Source: Oceanihabitans sp. 2_MG-2023
GTDB lineage: Bacteria > Bacteroidota > Bacteroidia > Flavobacteriales > Flavobacteriaceae
Length of the DNA: 64,000 bases
Direction: 5' to 3'
NCBI RefSeq assembly: GCF_030547245.1
Contig: NZ_JAUOQT010000003.1
Span: 186,001-250,000 of the forward strand
The notes beneath the pieces were generated by a model, which worked only from the letters and a program-made list of their open reading frames with translations, was not told where the DNA came from and did not search any database. Positions 52,216-59,613 of this stretch are shown here, one piece after another. The position numbers were made by a program, and so were the translations under genes. How positions within the stretch are numbered: position 1 is the first letter of the stretch; the number at the start of each line of letters is the position of its first letter.

Positions 52216-53172
52216 ATGAAAGTATTAGCAAATGACGGAATTTCTCAAAGCGGAGTAAAAGCTTTAGAAGAAGCAGGTTTTGAAGTTTCAACTACTACAG
52301 TAGCACAAGAACAACTAATAAACTACATTAATACAAATGATATTAGCACATTACTAGTTAGAAGTGCAACAACAGTACGTCAAGATTTAATTGATGCTTG
52401 CCCAAGCTTAAAAATTATTGGTCGTGGTGGTGTTGGTATGGACAACATCGATGTAGAATATGCACGTAGCAAAGGTTTAAACGTAATTAATACTCCAGCT
52501 GCATCTTCACAATCTGTTGCCGAATTAGTTTTTGCACACTTATATGGTGGTGTTCGTTTTTTACATGACTCGAATAGAAATATGCCACTAGATGGAGATT
52601 CTAAATTTAAAGCATTAAAGAAAAATTATGCTAAAGGAATCGAATTAAGAGGAAAAACTATTGGTATTATTGGCTTTGGGCGTATTGGACGTGAAGTAGC
52701 AAAAATAGCTTTAGGTGTAGGTATGAAAGTAATAGCTGCAGATATGTTTATTGAAAATGCTGAGATTGCTCTTGATTTCTTTGATGGACAGTCATTAAAA
52801 TTTAATATCGCAACACAACCTTTAGAAGCGGTTTTAAAAGAAGCAGATTTTATTTCTTTACACGTACCAGCACAAAAAGACTATGTTATTGGTAAAGCAC
52901 AATTTGAATTAATGAAAGATGGTGTTGGTATTGTTAATGCAGCAAGAGGTGGTGTTATTGATGAAGTTGCTCTAATTGAAGCTTTAGAGTCAGGAAAAGT
53001 TGCCTTTGCAGGTTTAGATACTTTTGAAAACGAACCAACTCCAGCTATTCCAGTTTTAATGAACGGAAGAGTTTCTCTTACTCCTCATATTGGTGCAGCA
53101 ACAAATGAAGCACAAGATAGAATTGGTACTGAATTAGCAGAACAAATTAAAAACATACTTTTAAACGCATAA
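52216..53172 (+). CDS. serA: D-3-phosphoglycerate dehydrogenase-like D-2-hydroxyacid dehydrogenase
   Basis: The 318-residue enzyme has the D-2-hydroxyacid dehydrogenase fold. Key parts are GRGGVGMDNID near residues 74-84, the NAD-binding GIIGFGRIGREVAKIAL near 148-164, the catalytic arginine in NAARGGVIDEVALIEAL, and the glutamate/histidine pair ending in LTPHIGAAT. It lacks the C-terminal ACT domain of long SerA proteins, so it should not be serine-inhibited through that domain. Its place after serC supports the phosphoglycerate role. A terminator follows at 53214-53247. Confidence 0.92.
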   Translation: MKVLANDGISQSGVKALEEAGFEVSTTTVAQEQLINYINTNDISTLLVRSATTVRQDLIDACPSLKIIGRGGVGMDNIDVEYARSKGLNVINTPAASSQSVAELVFAHLYGGVRFLHDSNRNMPLDGDSKFKALKKNYAKGIELRGKTIGIIGFGRIGREVAKIALGVGMKVIAADMFIENAEIALDFFDGQSLKFNIATQPLEAVLKEADFISLHVPAQKDYVIGKAQFELMKDGVGIVNAARGGVIDEVALIEALESGKVAFAGLDTFENEPTPAIPVLMNGRVSLTPHIGAATNEAQDRIGTELAEQIKNILLNA

Positions 53173-53213
53173 AAGAAACACTTTATCGTTGATTTTATGT
53201 GAATTAAAAAAAC

Positions 53214-53247
53214 AAAGCCTTAACAAAAACGTTAAGGCTTTTTTTGT
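53214..53247. terminator. Intrinsic terminator after serA
   Basis: The stem AAAGCCTTAAC and its complement GTTAAGGCTTT, with a 6-base loop, are followed by a T-run. It lies about 40 bases after the serA stop. Confidence 0.88.
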
Positions 53248-53309
53248 GTAAATTAGTGGTATACCTTTTGGTATATAAATTTTATTATTAATTTAAATAC
53301 AAAATAAAA

Positions 53310-53948
53310 ATGTCAGGAATTTTAGACTTATTAAACAGTGACCTTGGAAAAACTATCATTAGTGGTGTATCAGGTTCAACTGGAACAGATCAAAACAAAA
53401 CTAGCAGCGTATTAACTATGGCTTTACCAGTTTTAATGAAAGCTATGGAGCGTAACGCTTCTACTCCTCAAGGTGCCGAAGGTTTAATGGGAGCCTTAAG
53501 TGGTAAACATAATGGAAGCATACTAGATAACCTTGGTGGTTTATTTGGAGGTGGTGTTGATGATGAAGTTACTAATGATGGTGATAAGATTTTAGGTCAT
53601 GTTCTTGGTGATAAAAAACAAGGAGTTGAAAAAATTCTTGGTGAAAAATCTGGTTTAGATGCTGGTTCTGTTGCCAACATCTTAAAGGTTGCAGCCCCAA
53701 TTTTAATGGGAGTTATAGGAAAGCAAGCAAGTCAAAACAATGTTAGCTCTTCAGGAGATTTAAGTGGATTATTAGGTGGATTACTAGGTGGTAGCGGAGC
53801 ACAAGAAGAACAAAGTTTCCTTGAAAAAATATTAGATGCTGATGGAGATGGTAGCGTAATTGATGACGTTGCAGGAATGGTTCTTGGTAATGCCAACAAA
53901 TCTGGTGGACTTGGTGGTTTATTAGGTGGTCTTTTTGGAGGGAAATAA
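53310..53948 (+). CDS. DUF937-family protein
   Basis: This 212-residue protein fits the DUF937 family: a leading DLLNSDLGKTIISGVSG, a middle part with KILGHVLGDKKQGVEKI and VANILKVAAPILMGVIGKQ, and repeated glycine-rich stretches (LGGLFGGG, LLGGLLGGSG, GLGGLLGGLFGGK) in the second half. A DADGDGSVIDD motif near residue 173 resembles a calcium-binding loop. No signal peptide or membrane segment is visible and no function is known. It is a single gene between two terminators. Confidence 0.85.
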   Translation: MSGILDLLNSDLGKTIISGVSGSTGTDQNKTSSVLTMALPVLMKAMERNASTPQGAEGLMGALSGKHNGSILDNLGGLFGGGVDDEVTNDGDKILGHVLGDKKQGVEKILGEKSGLDAGSVANILKVAAPILMGVIGKQASQNNVSSSGDLSGLLGGLLGGSGAQEEQSFLEKILDADGDGSVIDDVAGMVLGNANKSGGLGGLLGGLFGGK

Positions 53949-53970
53949 TTATTCCTCATTTAATTTAACT

Positions 53971-54001
53971 TAAATGCCAAACGAAAGTTTGGCATTTTTT
54001 G
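53971..54001 (+). terminator. Intrinsic terminator after the DUF937 gene
   Basis: The stem AAATGCCAAAC and its complement around a GAAA tetraloop are followed by a T-run. It lies 23 bases after the DUF937 stop. Confidence 0.88.
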
Positions 54002-54024
54002 TATTTTTATATAAATAACTCCAT

Positions 54025-54456
54025 ATGAAATCTTTAATCTATATACTATTTATTTGCACTTTATTAGTTGCTTGTAATACAACTAAAAATAAACCTGTTG
54101 TACAAGAAACAAAACATGCAATAGAAAACGATACGGTTAGTATAATAAACAAAGAATTAGAATATGAGGTAATAATTATTGAACCTGGTTTTAATACTTG
54201 GCTAGTTAGTAGAGCTAAACCAGAAGGTTATTACACACAAAGTTATTTAGAGAATAAAAACATTCTATTTGTAAATGAATGGAATACACGTGTTCTTAAC
54301 CCAAGTAAGTATGATCCCAATCTATATGAAATGAGAATAAATTACGAATATGGTGTCGATTATGGCTATGAGGTTAATTATAAAATATACAACTACTTTA
54401 TATTCTTTCAATTACAATATAATCAACAATTAACAGGTTTTATTCCTAGAAATTAA
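54025..54456 (+). CDS. DUF6146-like lipoprotein
   Basis: The 143-residue product has a lipoprotein signal (SLIYILFICTLLVAC, cysteine at residue 17) and a mature part with YEVIIIEPGFNTWLVSRAKP, QSYLENKNILFVNEWNTRV and NYEYGVDYGYEVNYKIYNYF, tyrosine-rich and mainly strand. I recall this as the DUF6146 family of Bacteroidota, function unknown. It directly precedes a DUF6787-like gene by 35 bases to its preferred start, an order I believe is common. It is the first gene of the plus-strand run ending in the TonB receptor and its lipoprotein. Confidence 0.78.
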   Translation: MKSLIYILFICTLLVACNTTKNKPVVQETKHAIENDTVSIINKELEYEVIIIEPGFNTWLVSRAKPEGYYTQSYLENKNILFVNEWNTRVLNPSKYDPNLYEMRINYEYGVDYGYEVNYKIYNYFIFFQLQYNQQLTGFIPRN

Positions 54457-54491
54457 ACTCTGTTATGTATTTTTGCATGGAAATAAAATGC

Positions 54492-54983
54492 ATGGAAAAA
54501 TTTAAACAACGCTGGGAAATTCAAAAAAATTGGCAATTGCTTTTTCCTTTACTAGGTATACTAATAATTTTGTACTCTGCTTTTAAAATTTCTAATAGAT
54601 TAGCTGCAAATTTTCATACTAGCATTAAAATAGTTCTAACTATAGTTTTAGCTTATGCATTAATGCATTTCTTTTTATATCTATTTAAAAAAGTAAAAAA
54701 TAAGTGGCAAGTAACCTATAGGTGGGAAATGATTACCATTTTTATTGTTTTTGCAATAACGGGTTCTTCTTCCTTATTTGTTGGAAGACCATTAATGAAG
54801 TGGATAGGAATTACTAAAGAAAACCTAAACATATTTGTTTATTGGATTCTTTATATTATTATTGGGCTAATTTTCTATCAAATACTATTAGTAACATTTG
54901 GTTGGCTATTTGGACAACATAAATTCTTTTGGGAATTTGAAAAGAAAATGCTAAAACGATTTGGCTTAGGTAGATTTTTATAA
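54492..54983 (+). CDS. DUF6787-like membrane protein
   Basis: From ATG 54492 the product has 163 residues and four or five membrane segments: WQLLFPLLGILIILYSAF near the start, KIVLTIVLAYALMHFFLYLF, then the conserved-looking WEMITIFIVFAITGSSSLFV and VYWILYIIIGLIFYQILLV, ending FFWEFEKKMLKRFG. The end matches DUF6787 as I remember it, of unknown function. Earlier ATG codons at 54465 and 54477 would add cytosolic residues and seem less likely. The next ATG is 3 bases after its stop. Confidence 0.78.
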   Translation: MEKFKQRWEIQKNWQLLFPLLGILIILYSAFKISNRLAANFHTSIKIVLTIVLAYALMHFFLYLFKKVKNKWQVTYRWEMITIFIVFAITGSSSLFVGRPLMKWIGITKENLNIFVYWILYIIIGLIFYQILLVTFGWLFGQHKFFWEFEKKMLKRFGLGRFL

Positions 54984-54986
54984 TAC

Positions 54987-55322
54987 ATGAAACCCTTTCA
55001 AGAACATAGCGTCTTTAAATTACTATCTATAATCTTGATAGTAACTTTACTTACACCAAGTTTGGTGAAAGTAGGACATGTTTTTGAAAACCATAAACAC
55101 GATGTTTGTACAGATAATTTAAGTCAAACACACCTTCATGCTCTAGACCTAGATTGCGAATTTTACAAGTTTAAGTTAAATACAAAATATTATACCGTTT
55201 TAAATAATTTTAGATTAAGTGTTGAAGAAAACTTCTCTAAAATTAACAATACATTTTATTACTTTCTTAATAATCATCAGCAATTATCTTTTTCTCTTCG
55301 TGGACCGCCTTCTTTAGTTTAA
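54987..55322 (+). CDS. Small His/Cys-containing membrane or secreted protein
   Basis: The 111-residue protein has an N-terminal hydrophobic segment (LLSIILIVTLLTPSLVKVG, about 12-30), followed by a part rich in possible metal ligands: HVFENHKHDVC and THLHALDLDCEFYKFK. The C-terminal part ends FSLRGPPSLV. I recognise no Pfam family. Its place immediately ahead of a TonB-dependent receptor gene, within one operon, and its His-x-His and Cys residues suggest a role in metal uptake or sensing, an inference. It is 33 bases ahead of the receptor gene. Confidence 0.7.
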   Translation: MKPFQEHSVFKLLSIILIVTLLTPSLVKVGHVFENHKHDVCTDNLSQTHLHALDLDCEFYKFKLNTKYYTVLNNFRLSVEENFSKINNTFYYFLNNHQQLSFSLRGPPSLV

Positions 55323-55355
55323 TAAAAGTAATTATTTAAACTAAATTTATTTACA

Positions 55356-57758
55356 ATGAAATATTATGTAATGATTTTGTGTTGTTTTTTATTCAACATA
55401 ACACAAAGTCAAAACTGTAATTCTTCTTTATATGGAGAAATACATGATTTTCATGATGGTACAGCAATATCAAATGCTACCATATTTATTGAAAATCTAA
55501 ACAAATATACAACCACAGATATTGATGGAAAATTTTCTGTAGCTAACCTTTGCGATGGTCAAATTACTATTGTTGTCTCACATCTAGCATGTGAAACCAA
55601 GAGATTAGAAATACAGGTTAAAGGGGAAACTTTTAAAACCATTAATTTAGAGCATCATATAGAAGAGCTTCATGAAGTAGAAGTTAAAGGAAGTGCAAAC
55701 TCCAAATTAACCAAAACCTCTCAAGAAACACTCTTAAAAACAGAAACTATTGAGCGCTATAGTTCTCTTAATCTTGGAGATGCTTTAAAACAAGTTAGTG
55801 GTATATCTTCTATTAACACAGGTAGTACTATAGTAAAACCTGTAATCAATGGATTACATAGTAGTAGAATTATTGTAATGACAAATGGTGTTAGGTTACA
55901 AGATCAAGATTGGGGTATTGAACACGCTCCAAATATCGACTTAAATACAGCTGGAAGCATTACTGTTTTAAAAGGAGCTAATGCCTTAGCTTATGGAGGA
56001 GATGCAATTGGTGGTGTAATTGTAATTGAGCCATCTAAAATTAGATTAAATGATTCGCTTTACGGAAAAACAATTATTAGTGGTCATACCAATGGCAGAG
56101 GCTATAGTTTTAATACTTCATTAACCAAAACCTATCAAAAAGGATGGTATCTAGGTGCACAAGCTTCTATGAAACGTTTTGGTGATTTTGAAGCTCCTGA
56201 CTATAGTTTAACCAACACTGGCTTAAATGCTAAAGGATTTTCTATTAATGGAGGTTATAAAACATTTGAACAAGGTTTTAATGTAAATTACAGCTATTTA
56301 GATAATGAAATTGCAATTTTAAGAGCATCTCACATTGGAAACATTGAAGACCTTGTCAATGCCATTAATAGTCCACAACCCTTAGTAATCAATGATTTTA
56401 GTTATGATATAGAGGCTCCAAAACAAGAAGTGACACATCAAATTTTAAAAACCTCTTTTTATAAACGTTTTAAAAATTTTGGGAGATTAGAAATACAGTA
56501 TGACTTTCAAAACAACCAACGCTATGAGTACGACGTAAGACGGGATAGTGATGACAATGATAAGCCTGCTGTAGATTTAACCTTAAAAACACACACTTTA
56601 AAAACAAGTCTAAAATTAGATGCTAAAAGTAATTTCACCTATAATTTAGGTGTTAATGCTGGTTATCAAAATAATTTTGCCGACCCAAGTACAGATGTTA
56701 GACGTTTAATTCCGGATTATGATAAGTATGACTTAGGTGCTTTTATTATTACGAATTACAGAATAAATAATGACGTGCATTTGGATTTTGGGATTCGATA
56801 TGATTTTAACCAAATTGATGCAAAGAAATACTATCTAACTAGTCGTTGGGAAGAACGTGGTTATGATGTCGATTTTAATGATATTGTTATAGAAGATTTA
56901 GGAACACAATTATTAACAAATCCTAAATTTGAATACCATAATATCTCTGCTTCTGCTGGAGTTTCTTATAAAGTAAACGATAAAAATAGTTTCATTTTAA
57001 ATTATGGTTTATCCAATAGAGCGCCAAATCCTTCCGAATTATTTAGCGATGGATTACACCATTCGGCAGCAAGAATTGAATTAGGAGACTTACGTATTCA
57101 AAAAGAGACTTCTAATAGAATTTCTGGGACGTACCATTATGAAAACAAAGGACTTTCATTAAATTTTGAAGCATTTTATAATCATATAAACAACTATATT
57201 TTTATAAAGCCAACTGGAGTTGAATACACTAATCGTGGTGCTTTTCCTGTATGGAGCTATAATCAAACCAATGCTGCTTTATATGGATTAGACTTAACTG
57301 CAAACTATAATTTTAACACGCAGTGGTTTTATAAAAACAAATCGTCTTATATAAAAGGAAACGATTTAAGTCAAAACGAAGACTTAATTGACATTCCATC
57401 TATAAAGACAGTCAATATTATTGGGTATTCTAATGAAAAATGGTTGCATTTTAATACCGAATTACAAAGCGAGTTGGTGTTGAGACAAAAGGATTATCCA
57501 AATAATAATTTTGAAGTTTATATTCCAACAACTGAAGAAATGGTAGAATTAGATATTAGTTCTACTCCACCAACCTATCACTTATTACATTTACAAAGTA
57601 ATATTACACTAGATCTATCTAAAAAAACAGATGTAAACATAGGTCTTAATATTACCAATATTTTTAATACTAATTATAGAGAAAACCTGAATAGATTACG
57701 ATATTTTGCTGATGATCTAGGAAGAAATATCATGTTACAATTAAAATTAAATTATTAA
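55356..57758 (+). CDS. TonB-dependent outer-membrane receptor
   Basis: The 800-residue receptor has a signal peptide (to about residue 20), a carboxypeptidase-regulatory-like domain (SLYGEIHDFHDGTAISNATI to about residue 105), a plug domain with the sequence VEVKGSANS and GLHSSRIIVMTNGVRLQDQ, and a 22-strand barrel ending RNIMLQLKLNY. The small form without a SusD partner indicates a nutrient or metal receptor and not a glycan SusC system. The upstream His-rich protein and downstream lipoprotein suggest a metal such as zinc, but this is inferred. The next gene begins 18 bases later. Confidence 0.92.
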   Translation: MKYYVMILCCFLFNITQSQNCNSSLYGEIHDFHDGTAISNATIFIENLNKYTTTDIDGKFSVANLCDGQITIVVSHLACETKRLEIQVKGETFKTINLEHHIEELHEVEVKGSANSKLTKTSQETLLKTETIERYSSLNLGDALKQVSGISSINTGSTIVKPVINGLHSSRIIVMTNGVRLQDQDWGIEHAPNIDLNTAGSITVLKGANALAYGGDAIGGVIVIEPSKIRLNDSLYGKTIISGHTNGRGYSFNTSLTKTYQKGWYLGAQASMKRFGDFEAPDYSLTNTGLNAKGFSINGGYKTFEQGFNVNYSYLDNEIAILRASHIGNIEDLVNAINSPQPLVINDFSYDIEAPKQEVTHQILKTSFYKRFKNFGRLEIQYDFQNNQRYEYDVRRDSDDNDKPAVDLTLKTHTLKTSLKLDAKSNFTYNLGVNAGYQNNFADPSTDVRRLIPDYDKYDLGAFIITNYRINNDVHLDFGIRYDFNQIDAKKYYLTSRWEERGYDVDFNDIVIEDLGTQLLTNPKFEYHNISASAGVSYKVNDKNSFILNYGLSNRAPNPSELFSDGLHHSAARIELGDLRIQKETSNRISGTYHYENKGLSLNFEAFYNHINNYIFIKPTGVEYTNRGAFPVWSYNQTNAALYGLDLTANYNFNTQWFYKNKSSYIKGNDLSQNEDLIDIPSIKTVNIIGYSNEKWLHFNTELQSELVLRQKDYPNNNFEVYIPTTEEMVELDISSTPPTYHLLHLQSNITLDLSKKTDVNIGLNITNIFNTNYRENLNRLRYFADDLGRNIMLQLKLNY

Positions 57759-57776
57759 CAAGTTAAAAAACACAAA

Positions 57777-58346
57777 ATGAAAACATTAAAAAACACATTA
57801 TTTATATTATTAGCCACTGTAGTATTTTCGGCATGTTCAAGCGATGATGACAATCCTGATCCAGTAAACGAAGAAGAAGTGATTACTACTTTAACTGCAA
57901 CTTTAACACCTGTTGGTGGCGGTACAACGATTACTTTAAAATCACAAGATTTAGATGGTGATGGTCCAGATGCTCCTGTTATTACGGTTTCTTCTCCTAT
58001 AGCTGTGAACACTACTTACAATGGAAGTTTAGAATTATTAAATGAAACAGAATCTCCTGCAGAATCTATTAATGAGGAAATTGAAGAAGAAGATGACGAA
58101 CACCAGTTTTTTTATCAAGCATCTAATAGCATAGCTACTTTTGCTTATCTTGATTTTGATGGTGATGGTAATCCTGTTGGGTTAGAATTTACGGTAACTA
58201 CGGCTGCAACAGCAGGTTCTGGAAATATTACTATTACATTACGTCATGAACCTAGTAAAGATGCTTCTGGTGTAAGTGATGGAGATATTACGAATGCTAG
58301 TGGAGAAACTGATATTCAAGCAGTATTTCCTGTTACTTTACAATAG
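57777..58346 (+). CDS. Surface lipoprotein paired with the TonB receptor
   Basis: The 189-residue lipoprotein has lipobox VVFSACSSDDD (cysteine about 20) and a mature part with two Asp/Gly-rich loops (SQDLDGDGPDAP near 58-69, DFDGDGNPVG near 125-134), an acidic Glu/Asp run with DDEHQFFYQ, and TLRHEPSKDASG near the end. I recall the annotation 'type 1 periplasmic binding fold superfamily protein' for this family; no biochemical function is known to me. Carboxylate and histidine residues could bind a metal. It is last in the receptor operon, before the terminator at 58365. Confidence 0.8.
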   Translation: MKTLKNTLFILLATVVFSACSSDDDNPDPVNEEEVITTLTATLTPVGGGTTITLKSQDLDGDGPDAPVITVSSPIAVNTTYNGSLELLNETESPAESINEEIEEEDDEHQFFYQASNSIATFAYLDFDGDGNPVGLEFTVTTAATAGSGNITITLRHEPSKDASGVSDGDITNASGETDIQAVFPVTLQ

Positions 58347-58364
58347 GTTTTATTTCTTTAAAGT

Positions 58365-58401
58365 AAAAAATCCTTTCCATTTATTTGGAAAGGATTTTTT
58401 G
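58365..58401. terminator. Bidirectional intrinsic terminator
   Basis: The stem AAAAAATCCTTTCCA and its complement around a 6-base loop lies between the receptor-operon lipoprotein and the convergent gene at 58431. T-runs occur on both strands. Confidence 0.9.
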
Positions 58402-58430
58402 TTTTTATGGTAATTGTTTTCTAATATTCG

Positions 58431-58718
58431 CTATTCTGCATCGACTTCTATAATGGTATCTTCTGGTTTTGTTTTTTTTATCACATTGGTATAAAACCAC
58501 ATAATAGTAAATGTTGGTATAAAATCTAACCCAGGAATCGCTTCTTCTATAAAAGTAATTATCCCAGCGTATTTTCCTATTTCTCCTTTATATAGCTTTG
58601 TCATTATATAACCAGAAAGTGGAGCCCAAACGATATCGATAAAAGGTATTAAACCAATAGCATCTAAAATGATACTAAAAGCTAAAAGTTTGTATTTATT
58701 TTTAAATTGTAAATTCAT
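58431..58718 (-). CDS. Small membrane protein, unknown function
   Basis: From ATG 58718 the 95-residue protein has two or three hydrophobic segments: YKLLAFSIILDAIGLIPFID, then APLSGYIMTKLYKGEIGKYA with the next IITFIEEAIPGLDFIPTFTI segment. The aspartates and prolines in the segments (DAIGLIPFID, GLDFIPTF) look conserved. The longer frame to 58748 adds a hydrophobic stretch without a better context. It converges on the TonB-receptor operon and lies downstream of folE with a terminator between, so it is probably transcribed alone. Confidence 0.65.
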   Translation of the reverse strand: MNLQFKNKYKLLAFSIILDAIGLIPFIDIVWAPLSGYIMTKLYKGEIGKYAGIITFIEEAIPGLDFIPTFTIMWFYTNVIKKTKPEDTIIEVDAE

Positions 58719-58735
58719 AGTAATTATAGTAAACA

Positions 58736-58765
58736 AAAAAAGTGCCAAGATTATTTGACACTTTA
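58736..58765 (-). terminator. Intrinsic terminator after folE
   Basis: Read on the minus strand, AAAGTGTCAA pairs with TTGGCACTTT (one mismatch) and is followed by a T-run. It lies about 40 bases after the folE stop. Confidence 0.75.
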
Positions 58766-58804
58766 TTAGTATATATTATTACCTAAATGTTACAGTGTAA
58801 GCGT

Positions 58805-59401
58805 TTAAGAAAGACTTGAACTAATCAATTTTAAAAATTCGTTTCTAGTTTCTATTTTTTCAAATTGTCCTCTAAATCCAGATGTTGTAGTTACAGAATT
58901 CTGCTTTTGTACACCACGCATCATCATGCACATGTGAGACGCTTCAATAACAACTGCAACCCCCTCGGGTTTTAAAGTATCATTAATACAATCTAATATT
59001 TGATGTGTTAATCGTTCTTGTACTTGTAATCGCCTAGCAAAAACATCCACAATTCTTGGTAACTTACTTAATCCAACAATTTGCCCATTAGGTATATAAG
59101 CTATATGTGCTTTTCCGAAAAATGGCAGTAAATGGTGTTCGCATAAAGAGTATAATTCTATATCTTTAACAATTACCATATCCTTATAATCTTCTTTAAA
59201 CATAGCACTTTTAAGAATATCTTCTGGCTCTTGATTATAACCTTGTGTTAAAAACTGCATTGCTTTTGCTGCACGTTCTGGAGTTTTAAGTAATCCATCA
59301 CGTTTCGTGTCTTCCCCTAAATCTTCAATAATGTTTTTATATTGGTTTTTAATCCCTTCGGTGACTTCAATATTATACTCTTCAAATTGTTTGTATGGCA
59401 T
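58805..59401 (-). CDS. folE: GTP cyclohydrolase I
   Basis: The 198-residue enzyme opens GTP to dihydroneopterin triphosphate, the first step of folate and tetrahydropterin synthesis. Zinc ligands are in [20 protein letters not shown] near residues 84-103, and the third, the later cysteine, in [17 protein letters not shown] near 154-170. [21 protein letters not shown] is the usual conserved region. The family I (FolE, not FolE2) form is complete. It stands alone, with a terminator after it and about 210 bases to the divergent DUF5916 gene. Confidence 0.97.
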   Translation of the reverse strand: MPYKQFEEYNIEVTEGIKNQYKNIIEDLGEDTKRDGLLKTPERAAKAMQFLTQGYNQEPEDILKSAMFKEDYKDMVIVKDIELYSLCEHHLLPFFGKAHIAYIPNGQIVGLSKLPRIVDVFARRLQVQERLTHQILDCINDTLKPEGVAVVIEASHMCMMMRGVQKQNSVTTTSGFRGQFEKIETRNEFLKLISSSLS

Positions 59402-59613
59402 TTTTTATAAATTATATATGTAAAAATAAGTAAAAAAAAATAGTCGTAAATAAACATTCATAATTACGTTTATATCTATATTTAAGACGTTTGTCCAGTT
59501 ATTTTCAGTATAACAATATAGTTATGTATTTTAGTTTTTTTTAGATATACTGTAACATTTATTTTTTTTAATGGTCTTTAGAATATCAATTAAAAAACGA
59601 AACACTAAACCAA

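Noticed and set aside
59448-59490. Imperfect inverted CGTAAATAAAC / ATTACGTTTAT ahead of the DUF5916 gene
   Set aside because: The arms match only in part, and AT-rich DNA yields many such pairs; there is no second copy to support it.
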